In this document: positions 1 through 9,513 of the stretch, piece after piece
How positions within the stretch are numbered: position 1 is the stretch's first letter
Layout: every line of letters begins with the position of its first letter
Assembly: GCA_015680685.1 (NCBI GenBank)
Contig: MNCI01013590.1
Span: 18,126 to 46,048, forward strand
Length of the DNA: 27,923 bases
Direction: 5' to 3'
From: Gnetum montanum
Taxonomy: Eukaryota > Streptophyta > Gnetopsida > Gnetales > Gnetaceae
Position numbers and translations under genes: made by a program
Notes under the pieces: model-generated
What the model saw: only the letters and a program-made list of their open reading frames with translations
Databases searched by the model: none
What the model was told of the DNA's origin: nothing

Positions 1-600
1 TAAAATTTATTTGGTGCTCTAAACAGAAGGAAGATTCAGCCAAACAAAGTATACAAATTGTATGTTGTAGAAATAAATAAATTAAAGTTACGCACAAAAC
101 CCAAATTCAAGATAACCTTATATAAAAAAATAAAAAATAAAAAGTAGATAGGCGGTTGCTATGATCAAATTACACCTGATACACCAAAGCTAAATTGCAA
201 GGATCCATGAAATGGATAAATTGTTCAAAATCAAAGCACAGATTCAGATAAACGGAATTCAAAGGCAGAATCCTTAGAAGAAAGCCTTGGAAATTAAAGT
301 GAACAGTCAAGATCCTCGTTACTCATGCAAAGATCCGAACAAAATGATCGGAACAGAAAATCTTACTCAAAGTTCTAATTTAAAAAGAACGATAAACATG
401 TTTCGGAATTGATTACAGGATTCAAAACGCGGACAGCAAAATAGAGATAAAAACCCAATCAACTGAATCAAAGAAAACAAGGAACAGAGAAAGATGCTCT
501 CAAAGAAAACAGGTGGTGCCCTCTCTGGTCTGAGAAACCCATTCTCTGCGCCTCCAGATCTGTGCTTCTCCCGGAACCCTGTCCCCTCTAGATCTCTCTG
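1..600 (-). other. Transcribed leader (5' UTR, perhaps with an intron) of a gene running off the left edge
   Basis: This stretch lies downstream of the minus-strand TATA box at 605-616. Read on the minus strand it starts as a GA/CT-rich leader and becomes T-rich and intron-like towards the left edge. A short reading frame starts with ATG at 542-540 (MGFSDQRGHH...) and stops after about 25 codons, so it is more likely an upstream ORF or chance than the main protein. A usable donor (GTAAGA, 366-361) would fit a leader intron whose acceptor lies outside the window. No protein homology is visible, so the gene cannot be named. Confidence 0.4.
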
Positions 601-780
601 CCTTCTCTTTTTATAGCGGTGCTGCGAGAAAACCCTAACCCTAAACCGCCGGCCACCTGTTCCACGTCAACTGCAACGCAAGCCACCTAAAAAAAAACAA
701 ACACCAGAAAATAAGCCTTAAGTTTATATTTTATTTTTCTTTTAAAATCTGTTTTTTACGGGCCAACAAAGCCCACCCAC
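600..780 (-). promoter_or_regulatory. Plant promoter with site II motif, telo-box and TATA box
   Basis: On the minus strand the order is: a site II-type motif TGGGCT (775-770), a double telo-box (AAACCCTAA type, seen on the plus strand at 629-647), then CTATAAAAAGAG (616-605). The combination of site II elements with telo-boxes is known from plant ribosomal-protein and other translation or growth-linked genes; that link is established knowledge, its application here is inference. Transcription would run leftwards out of the window. The AT-rich block 780-860 separates it from the Copia relic. Confidence 0.5.
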
Positions 781-864
781 ACATGGACAATGGCCATGTG
801 CAAGCTCATGGTGCTCTATTTTTAAATTTTAAATTTTATATTTTTATTTATATATTTTTTTATA

Positions 865-1503
865 TTAAACTCGTTCAAACAAGGCCCTATGCCTAACATG
901 GGTGAGGTTGGCCTCAACAGATACATCATGTGCTTCTTCTATCGCCACCATGATATGCTCAAATCTGGAAGTGAGCGATTGTAAAATGTTCTCCACTTTG
1001 ACATGCTCTTTGTACTCATCTCCATAGGTTCTCATTTGATTTGTTAAACCAAGAACATGACTAATATAAGTAACAATAGTCTCAAACGACTCCATTTATA
1101 ATAGCTCAAATTGACATCTCAAAGTTTGGAGTCTTACCTTCTTAACTTTGTTTGCACCTTTGTACGATGTCATCAAGGTATCCCAAGCTTGTTTTGATGT
1201 AGTTGCTCCTACAATCTTCTCAAAAACTTCATCATTCACCCCTTGATAAATGAAATAAAATGCCTTCTTATCTTTTTTCTTGTTCTCATGGTGGGCATTT
1301 TTCTATGTGTGGTTGCATTTTCTGCAAAATTAGCAACACTATTTTCCACAACATCGAGCAACTCGTAGAAATCAAAAAGCATCCTCATTTGGACACTCCA
1401 CCCATTGTAATTTTGCCCATCCAACACAAGAACTAAAATTTGAGTCGAAATTGTAATTTTGCCCATCCAACACAAGAACTAAAATTTGAGTCGAACTATT
1501 CAT
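865..1503 (-). pseudogene. Copia gag polyprotein relic (UBN2-type)
   Basis: Gag of Ty1/Copia elements forms the particle that packages element RNA. The relic starts MNSSTQILVL and carries recognisable family blocks in order: DGQNYNGWSVQMR near the N-terminus, DEVFEKIVGATTSKQAW, TLMTSYKGANKVKKVRLQ, then NQMRTYGDEY and ENILQSLTSRFEHIMVAIEE. These match the standard Copia gag pattern of plants. A 46-bp period duplication shifts the frame near the start, a further stop lies just before 1095, and the frame changes at least once. The zinc-knuckle region and everything after it are missing. It cannot make a working protein. Confidence 0.85.
1404..1494. repeat. 45-bp tandem duplication, period 46, inside Copia gag
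   Basis: Bases 1404-1448 recur at 1450-1494, with a single A between. The copies look identical, so the duplication is younger than most of the decay around it. Since 46 is not a multiple of three it breaks the gag reading frame right after the start: one copy encodes the expected DGQNYN motif and the reading then runs out of frame through the second. Confidence 0.9.
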
Positions 1504-1510
1504 TGGAACC

Positions 1511-1523
1511 TACTTTGATACCA
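1511..1523 (-). other. Primer-binding site, initiator tRNA-Met type
   Basis: The minus strand reads TGGTATCAAAGTA one base after the LTR end. The usual Copia primer site is TGGTATCAGAGC, complementary to the 3' end of initiator tRNA-Met. The gag start codon (1503-1501) lies only a few bases further on. Confidence 0.85.
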
Positions 1524-1524
1524 C

Positions 1525-1800
1525 TGACAAAGTATTAAGAAAAAACAAAAATAATAGGAGCAAGAACAAAAGCAGATATGAGAAGTAATAGAAAATATTT
1601 TATTCAGGTGCGGATTCTTCTATTAACAGAACCCAAAGACAAGGATTACATGATGCTATCCCCTTAAAATAGCTAACAGACTTAACTGAGACTTAACCGA
1701 GACTTAAACTAATTCTTGTAACCGATTCAGGATTAACAACTAACACTTTTCACAATTACTTCTATAAAATATAGGATGCAGCCAAACTCTGCCTCTGACA
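1525..1800 (-). repeat. Copia 5' LTR
   Basis: On the minus strand the LTR begins TGTCAGAGG at 1800 and ends ACTTTGTCA at 1525, giving the canonical TG...CA ends, and abuts the primer site. Inside are a TATA-like run (complement of TATAAAATATAG near 1763) and an AATAAA polyadenylation signal at 1604-1599, in the order expected of U3-R-U5. A second LTR was not found, so the outer border at 1800 rests on the TG and on the adjacency of the lectin 3' end. Confidence 0.75.
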
Positions 1801-1830
1801 GAATAATTAACACGAATCTTCTTCCCGAAG

Positions 1831-4800
1831 TTAGTGGGTATCTAGTTCAAGACTTTTCAGTTTTTCTTGAAGCTTCAACCGAGACACAAATTGCATGAAG
1901 CCTTCTTGCAGCAGTGGCTCATCTGTCTTAAGTTTCAAGTTAGTTGCGTCACCAATTGCGAGGTGCACTCCTATGGCATCTACAAAGTCCCCAGATCTAC
2001 CAAAGAAGCCCAGAATCTTGTAACCTGACTGAGGAGATTCGAATCGGAAACCGCTGGGACGCCCAAATGGACCCAGAGTTTTCAAGTTTGTCTGAAAGGT
2101 GATGCTCCTTAATACCACCTGAGGAGCCAACATGTTGTAGGTGCCCTTGATGCTTACAACATACTCGTTCGGGTAGTCCAGCTTCAGTAGTTCAGTCTGA
2201 CCAGTAACAATATTCGCACAGCCAAGATTCAAAAAGAAAGAAAAACCAATGATTAATAACTTGGAAAAAACCTTTGTTCTCCATGAAAAATGAATCAGAA
2301 AAATTGGGTAACTCTGATAATTTGGTGAAAAAACTGGGCCATATCTTTTGCAACATAATGAATGTTTTTAAAGATACTTCAACGCATGTTCTAACCTTAA
2401 TACAACAACGCATGTTCTAACCTTAATACAACAACGCATGTTCTAACCTTAATACAACAATAGAGCTTAAATCGGCCATAGCAGATGAAAACTCAGGTAA
2501 ATAAATCTGTTATGGAATCCCAAAAGAAAGAAGCTAAATATATTGTACAAAATACTTACAAACCTAATCTACAAGTCAAATCGGCTGAGACTGAGAGATG
2601 AACCGGGGGTTAACCATCGCAATGGCGATTCATTGCCTTGTAATAAATCATTGGAAACAACCATTTAAAAAAGCAGGGTATACCTCAACCTGATTTAGCA
2701 TAGTTATGAATCTAAAATTTAAAAAAAGAAACCTTAAATCCAAATGGAAATCAAGGATACAAGTACCCCACCTTTTGGGTAGTATTGCTGTGGACGTTTT
2801 TGCCATGGGAGTTAGCCCATATGGCACGATCGTGTTTGTTTTGGTATTGCACTCTGATAGAATCCACGGCTCTTCCGTGACTGATATTGATTTGGCAAAT
2901 GCCTCTGTGTATGCCGTCATCCCAAGGAATCCCTTCCTTGCCTTGGCAATGCCATTTCAGTGAAGGCCATGGCCTCCATTCCCAGCTCTGCATTTTTGGG
3001 AAGGAGAAAAACAATACATAAAGAAAACAAGCTTGTTAATTAACTATCAACTTTATGCATCCTGTTCTTGAAAAATTAACGCTTAAATCCTATTGAGAAA
3101 ATTTCGTTTAAAAAAATTACCAACATTAAATGAGCTATCATTTTCACAGCTGAGCGTAGAACTCTCAACCTCTGATGAAAGGTACTTACAGAAAAGTTAT
3201 GAGCTTACAAAGCCTGACCTTATTGGGTGTTTTTTAAGTACTTTCATGAGTTTCTATTGTTTTCAAGAATTTCTACTTTTGAAATCATGAGTTCAATCTT
3301 CAATCTTTAGTTGTGTAGAACTGGCATTTCAATAGGTAAGCTGGTGCAACATTAGAAACCATGATTCTTAAAAGAGAAATCAAAGTCTTAATTGCCAGTG
3401 CCAGGCTGCCAGTCATCTATTTCTCATTCTGTGTATTTAATTCGTTAACTTTCCTCTCAATAAATTCTACTGGAATGCATTTATCATTTTTGCAAAACAT
3501 CATACAAACTAAAACGTACAACTTATTTTCAATCACACTTTTGCACAGTAAACGATCTTCGGCATCTTTATAGGTATTTCACTTCCCAAATTTTACTCTT
3601 AGGCTCTTAGCCCATTTCTTTTATTTATGCCCTGATTTGAGACACTGTTACAATTTACTAGATATCCATGAAGAGGCTATACTTTTATTGTAAAAAATAA
3701 AATTGTAAAACAAACTACAGCGTGATGCAGAATACGAATACACCGGAGCAACTGTGTTATGCAGGGATGTGTCCCTGCAAAAAAGAAACCTAAACGTTTC
3801 AGGATGCATATGGTACGTTCAGCATATATTGATGTCCAAAATTCACAAGTATTAATAACTCTCAGTTTTCTTCTAAAAACAGTGTCAATATGGTTTGCTG
3901 TCCAACTTGCAACGTAGATATTCAAGATATCTGAAGAACAAGTGAATAACAAATTTATCCATAAATTTTAATACCTAAAAGCAAAACTATTCTTCTTTGT
4001 ATCCCCTTTACGTTTCTATGACTTCCCAGAAAAATTATGCTCTCGCCAGAGCCCTCTCAAGATGCCTCTCAAGTCTCAAGTCTCAACATCCCCATGTCCC
4101 AGCTTCCCCAAAACGTGAAACAATAAAATAAGGCAATAGAATATAGAAATGGAAAGTGGTCCTTGTTGATTGTGCAAAGTGTGCTATTTGAGATTCTGAG
4201 TGTTTAAGTTACTGATATGGATTTTAAATTCCACTTGCAAAATTGTCCAGCATTAAAAAAACAGACAAAAGGCCAAAACATTATTCAAGTTCATCACAAA
4301 ACTTGCTATAATGCATTTCTTTCTAATACCAATTGTTATGATTTATGCACTCTGCACTAACTCAATCGGTGCGAGACGATGGTTCTATACTGTACAACAG
4401 GAACAGCAACAACTATAATATTACAAACGGTGGCTGTAACGTACCTGAAAAAAGTTAACGAGCTTGTCATAACAGGCTACGAGATCTGACAGGTTTGTGG
4501 GTTGTCCCTGCTCAAACCTTGGAACGGCAAGCTGACAATAAACTCCAATGCCACACAACGCGTCTGGGGCCTTCACCCTTCTGCGGCCAAACAGGCCTAC
4601 AATATGTTCCCCATTTTCCCCAGCAGGAATAAAGCACTCGAATGGGGTTCCCTTTTTCTTGCCATAAGGCCCATGTACCTTGCCATTGCTGATATGAAAG
4701 CTCAAGCAGGTCACCACTGAATCTGTTCTGTACTTGTTCCAATGCCCACTTATCCCTAGCAGAGTCTCCCCATCTATGAGGTCAACCTTTTCCTGTAAAC

Positions 4801-5596
4801 AACCCACCATAAACTCACCAAAACTTTTATTTGGAAAAGGGCCCAATTAATAGTTTATGAAAGCCATTAATAATACAGAAGCAAATTATAATAATGACCC
4901 TGTTGCCATGGGTGGACGTGGACCTCTCCGGAGGAAGGGAAGAGGAGCTTGAACTTGAGCCATCGTTGAGTTCACCATGAATGGCAATGCTTTGCACGAA
5001 ATTTGAGCCGATCCAGAGATCGATGGAAGTAATGCATCGGTAGATACCACAGTCAAAGGTGGTTCCTTCGTTGCTGTCCCACACTGTATGTGACACCACC
5101 TGTAGTTTATCATTACCAATACCAGAGAGTTTTTGTTAATTCCGATTATAACTTGATATGTTTCATGTCATTCCGATAGTAAAATCATTGTGGTGTAGGG
5201 TATGAAGCTGAATTGAATACAGAAAAATCAAAGGGAGTGAGAGATTCAGGTTGTTAAAAGCTGTTGCCCTCTTTCAGAGAAGACCAAAGAAGAAAACTGT
5301 GAAAACCCAAAATACAAGAAGATTGTAAAAAATCAAAATACACAAATTGCCTGCAACCATATTTTGTTCTTTGGTGGAAGCGCACTGACGAAAGCACCAG
5401 GAAAGGACTGTGCATGATATTCATCCTCAAAGCTACATAAATGTTCAACATTCAGATAATGCCAAAGACCCAATTGTGAAGGAAAATTTATCACCCGAGG
5501 GAAAGATTGGAAAGCTTTACAAAAAGAAAGAGCCGACAATCCCGTTCATAAATATGACAATACGAAATGAAAACTAACCTGATCTTGAGCTGCCAT
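1831..5596 (-). CDS. Two-domain jacalin-related lectin (five exons)
   Basis: Jacalin-related lectins bind mannose/glucose- or galactose-type sugars and often act in defence or storage; no signal peptide is visible, so a nucleo-cytoplasmic lectin is likely. Exons on the minus strand: 5596-5579 (MAAQDQ, donor GTTAGT), 5099-4899, 4792-4445 (acceptor TTTACAG, donor GTACGT), 2987-2772 (strong pyrimidine tract before GCAG; donor GTGGGG) and 2196-1831 (stop TAA). All lengths divide by three and all introns are phase 0, giving 382 residues. Domain 1 spans exons 2-3 (WDSNEGTTFDCG; HGPYGKKKG; GLFGRRR), domain 2 exons 4-5 (GIPWDDGIHRGICQI; LGPFGRPSG; GFFGRSGDFVDAIGVHL). Each domain is split at about the same place, which points to internal duplication. 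Domain 2 keeps the GxxxD sugar-binding motif (GDFVD); domain 1 lacks it. A serine run lies in exon 2. The exon 2 borders (weak acceptor, donor GTCATT) are least certain. The start is the first ATG before a good donor. Confidence 0.85.
2380..2460. repeat. Three tandem 26-bp repeats in the last intron of the lectin gene
   Basis: The unit, beginning CAACGCATGTTCTAACC and ending TTAATACAA, occurs three times in a row with a period of 26 bp. The copies look identical. It lies in the 575-bp intron between the two exons of domain 2 and does not touch a splice site. Confidence 0.9.
2988..4444 (-). other. Long intron between the two lectin domains; no gene seen
   Basis: The 1457-bp interval joins the end of domain 1 to the start of domain 2. 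It is AT-rich with no coherent coding frame and no transposon piece I recognise. A faint similarity (both minus-strand readings contain LNIYVA, near 3920 and 5440) links it to the intron after the start exon, as expected if the domains arose by tandem duplication, but it is too weak to rely on. Confidence 0.5.
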
Positions 5597-6811
5597 TACA
5601 GAACTCCAGCGGATGTTTATGCAGCAAACACCGGTTCACGGCCACTGTGCACATTGGCAATGTATTGAAAAGAAATGAAATAGTTGCAGCCGAGATTGTG
5701 CCCCTCACGAATTGACTTGAGAACGGAGAACAAATCAATTGGATCATGGCTTTTCCATCTGTCTTCGTTCACTGTTTGACCCAATTTCTTCATGTCTTAG
5801 GAGAGGTTGATTCTACTACAACTTTGCTCCCATATTTAATTTATTTACTGGCTTTTTACCAGAGAAACGACAAAAAAGGATCTTCCGGAAAATTCATATT
5901 CCAAAGGCTAACGTCGGTTGGTGGTAGATGGCACATCACGCTTCAAGGCCGATACCCTCATCCATGCTTCAAAAATTTAAGTCACAGATACTACTGCGAC
6001 CGAATCCCTCGATTTGCGCCACAAACACACAACTTGCACACATGGTACACATTGTTTCCATGTTCTATGCCAATAAGCAACATACGGTAGTTTCATTTGC
6101 ATATGGAGGCTTTGATATTTGGAAATTTTAGTGCAAAAGTATGTGCCGATTTTGTATACATATTTCCGAATTCTCCTTTCTTTAATGCTCTTTAATGCAG
6201 AAGTGAATGATGATATCAAAACCTTGTGATAGAAATTTTTGACCCATAAATCCTTTGTGGTCCTCCAACGATGTAATTAAGCATCATCATTTCCATTATC
6301 TTCGAATATATAGCTAACACAGAACTTTTATCAAAGTTTGTAAGTTAGAGTTATCCTCCGTTGGGATAGAACTTGTGGGAAAGGCTAGTAGATGTGGGTT
6401 GAGTGGTCACCACAAGAAACAATGTAACTTATCCATTTGAATTAGACTCATAACTTGGAGTTTTGAAATCAAAAGTCTTGCCAGATGAAAATCTTTATAA
6501 AGTGTATCTTTTCTAACAACAAAATAACAAAGAGTAAGAAACACACATTGATAGATTTTCAGCCAAATACACTATTTATACTTATACTTAGTTTCAATGT
6601 GCACAAAATTTGCCAAAGAGTTTTAACTAAACAAATAATACTTGTTGAGGGCCTTTCTTATTTGCTTACTTTAGTATTTTTTACTAAAATTTTAACAAAT
6701 CTTGGAACTACAAATTCTTGTAAACATTCATCCTCCTATGTTTTTACTAAATGAAATACATCTAAACACATCAAAAGTGTTAAAGAAATTGATAAAACCT
6801 TTTGTGTCTCG
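5597..6811. other. Upstream region of the lectin gene; no gene recognised
   Basis: The first few hundred bases must hold the lectin promoter (minus strand). An AT-rich run near 5830-5848 could serve as a TATA element but is not distinctive. Short reading frames on both strands lack domain-like composition. From about 6480 the DNA is AT-rich with no recognisable repeat until the LTR-like segment begins. Confidence 0.4.
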
Positions 6812-6814
6812 ACT

Positions 6815-6866
6815 GTGATATCGTATATATGATATCATATATCATATCTATGATATCATATATCAT
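6815..6866. promoter_or_regulatory. Run of overlapping GATATC palindromes at the start of an LTR
   Basis: ATGATATCAT-type palindromes recur several times within 50 bp, about 50-100 bp upstream of a TATA box. The 3' LTR of element B has the corresponding perfect 18-bp palindrome ATATCACGTACGTGATAT followed by a second GATATCACGTACG. The position upstream of TATA suggests a U3 control region; this function is inferred. Confidence 0.45.
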
Positions 6867-6933
6867 AGTTGTGCATATGTCATCATTGATGTGATGTAGT
6901 AGGTCCTGGTCACCACTATAAATACCAACCCTC

Positions 6934-7093
6934 TGTCATGTCAAACAAACAACTTTCCACCAACACTTAGCCAAATTCTTGCAATTTGTTTTTGTGATTT
7001 ACACTTAGCGATNTTGTCATGTCAAATAAACAACTTTCCACCAACACTTAGCCAAATTCTTGCAATTTGTTTTTGTGATTTACACTTAGCGAT
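6934..7093. repeat. 79-bp direct duplication flanking a one-base N
   Basis: Bases 6934-7012 and 7015-7093 are the same apart from one C/T difference, with N at 7013. A single unknown base between duplicated ends is what results when two overlapping contig ends are abutted instead of merged. The duplication is therefore probably not in the genome. Confidence 0.85.
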
Positions 7094-7713
7094 AAAGTGA
7101 ATGCCTGGAATGTGGCGTTAAACAGTTGTACAAAATCTTTGTTTGAATGAATTGTTCTTGGGCATAGTTCATGATTAGAAATAAAAATTGAGATTTTTTT
7201 CCACCATTGTAGCATTTCAATTACTTTATTTTCAATTAGTCTAATTTTACCTTTCAGCACATATAATTTAGTTAAGTTATTTATAGTTTCCAAGTACTTT
7301 ACTTTTCCAATGTTCCTTAGTAAAGCGATATTAGTACAACTGGTTTCAAGTGTAAAGTGTAATCATTTGGTAATCTAGTGGTGACTTCCCTTGATTTGCT
7401 TAGTAGTGGATTTACTTACTAATCCCAATGATGGTTACATGAACCCTTAACGTGTTCAGCAAACCAAGAACATATAGTTATCATTATAGGCTAACATAGA
7501 TTTACATTCCTATTAAACATAAATTTAGATTTTATTTCTAAACCTCATTTTTACTTTCATTATGTTGCCAAGCACCATTAAAGCCAAACAACATCATTGT
7601 ATCATATGCCTCACAAAGAGTTAAACCATACAACTTGAATTTCACTAACTCAATGTCAGAAGACAACAATCATGAACCTAATATTAACAACTAGTATACT
7701 TACATTGGCCATT

Positions 7714-8240
7714 GATGAGTGGCGAGGTACCCCTACGCTCAACGATATGAATACGAGCATGTATGCACAATCTAGTCAAACTCTGTGAATGGACTAGTTG
7801 TGGCACCTAGACAGTTATACGTTGATTGCAGTTTGTTGTCTTCCCACTTGGACTAGTAGTAGCTTTGTCATGTATGGTTTAGTCCAGAGTGAGGCATATG
7901 ATGTTGCCCTAATTCTATGTTACTCCTGATAATAGAAAAGACAAATTGATTAAATTATTTATGGAAGCAAAACCTAAATTAGCCTATGGTGATGGTATTT
8001 GTCCTTAACCGTCCTTACATGTCTTGGACTTCATGGGATTACTACTATGCATGCCAAGTATTCGCACTTAAATGCTTGTGATTAAGGTACACATTCCGCT
8101 TAATGATAAGAAAAGTAAATTTATTAAGTCTTGAATCTGCAGGTCCTAGCTTTTTAATTCCGCTTGGTGGGCAAAGACATATGTATCAAATATGGCTAGC
8201 TAGTCAGTGTGTTGAGCACTAAAAGAGTTAATGTGAGTCT
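7714..8240 (-). repeat. LTR fragment, minus strand, related to the LTRs of element B (U3 missing)
   Basis: The plus strand from 7714 reads TGATGAGTGGCGAGGTACC and continues for about 65 bp with strong similarity to the reverse complement of the B LTR end (9495 leftwards). Weaker collinear similarity continues to about 8240: a CTTCCCA...TGTATGGTT block near 7840-7880, GGGATTACTA near 8036, CTGCAGG near 8140, TCTTAGCC near 8240. The part corresponding to U3 is absent, and the coiled-coil pseudogene begins there. It may be the 3' LTR of the minus-strand element interrupted by B. Confidence 0.6.
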
Positions 8241-8244
8241 TAGC

Positions 8245-8725
8245 CATACAATCTCCTTTTCAATTATTTGTTTGTACATCCCCACTTGATCACGGAAGTC
8301 CTCTTTGAACTTCTCATGCTTCTTAACCTCATTCTACCACGCACTAATCTCTATTGTCATCTTTTGATGGATGGCACAGACCTCCTTCATAAAAAGGGTT
8401 CTATTTTTCCTAGCCAAGCGATTCATATCTTAGTTGACCCGTACTACTTGTTCTCGCATCTATTGAAAACTTTCTTCTATTTCTCAATTGCTATCAATCA
8501 AATATTTTTAGCAACAAACTATTTATTCTCTTCTTGTAGGGCCTTGAAAGCCTTAGCATATGCATATGTTTGAGATTGTGCTTTGGAAGCATCCCAATTG
8601 GCCTATTCTTTCTCCCTTGCGACATTTTTATTCTCTTCCAATAATTTATTTAGTTGCTCATTTCTAAAAACATCCATTTGGTCAGCTGTAATGAATTAGT
8701 AAGGATCCCTTCGTTCAGCTTGTAG
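8245..8725 (-). pseudogene. C-terminal part of a coiled-coil retroelement ORF, cut by element B
   Basis: The minus strand reads MDVFRNEQLNKLLEENKNV, then AREKE, DASKAQSQTYAYAKAFKAL, and after a frameshift MNRLARKNRTLFMKEV and HEKFKEDFRDQVGMYKQ. It is rich in Glu, Lys, Gln and Leu, typical of a long coiled coil. Several TAG/TGA stops interrupt it. It is the continuation of the segment at 15783-17345, which also ends in coiled-coil sequence (VELQRLQEKL) exactly where element B is inserted. No function is assigned to the protein. Confidence 0.65.
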
Positions 8726-8730
8726 GATGA
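8726..8730 (+). repeat. Left target-site duplication of element B (GATGA)
   Basis: GATGA directly precedes the 5' LTR; GGTGA follows the 3' LTR at 15783-15787. Four of five bases agree, and the difference is a G/A transition, as expected for an old 5-bp duplication. Confidence 0.55.
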
Positions 8731-9495
8731 TGATGAGCCGCAATATCACTGCCTGCCATAATGTCTATAAATAAGAGGTGGCTTTCCCCATTTTAGACAT
8801 TTAGATTTAGACCCTTAGCCAAACTCTTGCAGTTTTAACATTCTAGAGTTGGAATAATTTCCATGTGCCCACAGTAGGAGTCTTAAAGTGAACGGATCTT
8901 TATTCGAGAAAATTGTACCTAAGCACACATTTGTGTACGACAATAAAGATGAACTTTCTGATAAACCTTGCAGAATATGGACAAAGCTAAATAGGAATTA
9001 ATTATTGTTAAATGTTTAAATGCTTTCCTAGATAATTAATCTTTCTCAACCCTTGACTCTCCTAGTTAAGTGCATTTAGTATGACTGCTTTGAGCACATG
9101 TGCAATGCTTGGTAACCCAGTAACGAGTAGCGTTTAGTAATCCCAGCAACGTTGCATTGGTTCAAGGTGTGTACGGCAAGTGGGAACGAATGCTGGTGCA
9201 AGGACAATTAGAACTTAGTTAGTGAATAGTTGATGAAAGTTAGTCACTTAGTTCTCTTCACCTTTCCTTATTAGCATAGGATATTAAAAAGATAAAAGAC
9301 ATAAAAATCATGTACCTCAAGCTTACTTAACCATACAACCATGAAAATACAAGTAAGTTTGGGAAGATAGCGATTGATTAACCTTAAGTGTTCCATTAGG
9401 GTGTATAAGCACTTAGTCCTTGGATTTCGACTAGATCACGTGTGAGATGCTCGTATTCGTATGGTTGAGTGTAGGGGGTACCTCGCCACTCATCA
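8731..9495 (+). repeat. 5' LTR of element B
   Basis: It starts TGATGAGCCG and ends CACTCATCA, with 7-bp inverted ends. TATAAATA is at 8766-8773, followed by the conserved CCCTTAGCCAAACTCTTGCA. Compared with the 3' LTR it is 46 bp shorter; most of the loss is near the start, where the palindromic GATATCACGTACG repeats of the 3' copy are missing. Confidence 0.9.
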
Positions 9496-9496
9496 T

Positions 9497-9513
9497 TGGT
9501 GCCATTGCTGGGG
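9497..9513 (+). other. Primer-binding site, tRNA-Asp type
   Basis: TGGTGCCATTGCTGGGG lies one base after the 5' LTR. The plant tRNA-Asp-complementary site used by Athila/Tat-type elements is TGGCGCCGTTGCCGGGG; the three differences are all C-to-T or G-to-A transitions, as expected from decay of methylated cytosines. Confidence 0.8.

Larger units (their letters stand above)
862..1800 (-). mobile_element. Truncated Ty1/Copia retrotransposon: 5' LTR, primer site and partial gag
   Basis: Reading the minus strand, a 276-bp LTR (1800-1525) is followed after one base by a primer-binding site for initiator tRNA-Met and then a decayed gag. Gag similarity ends at about 865, where the sequence turns AT-rich; nothing of protease, integrase, reverse transcriptase or the 3' LTR follows. 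It is therefore a 5' fragment. It lies between the left promoter and the lectin gene, in the same orientation as both. Confidence 0.85.
6812..7710 (+). repeat. Diverged solo LTR or LTR fragment, plus strand, related to the LTRs of element B
   Basis: Landmarks match the B LTR in order: GATATC-rich palindromic start (6815-6866; compare 14981-15030), a TATA box in CTATAAATACC about 6917, then CACTTAGCCAAATTCTTGCA (compare CCCTTAGCCAAACTCTTGCA in B), a TGGTAATC...AATCCCA block (7368-7430) and AACCATACAA near 7625. The overall identity is low and the CTCATCA end is absent, so the right border is approximate. Confidence 0.55.

Noticed and set aside
629-647. Telomere-like AAACCCTAACCCTAAACC as a possible interstitial telomere
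   Set aside because: Only two units, placed just upstream of a TATA box; a promoter telo-box explains it better.
2706-2963. Plus-strand open frame of 85 codons
   Set aside because: It is antisense to lectin exon 4, whose minus-strand reading matches the jacalin N-terminal half with proper splice sites.
4502-4720. Plus-strand open frame of 72 codons
   Set aside because: Shadow of lectin exon 3, which is clearly coding on the minus strand.
5746-6090. Plus-strand open frame of 114 codons upstream of the lectin gene
   Set aside because: No domain-like pattern; composition is what chance gives in this region and there is no promoter or splice context.
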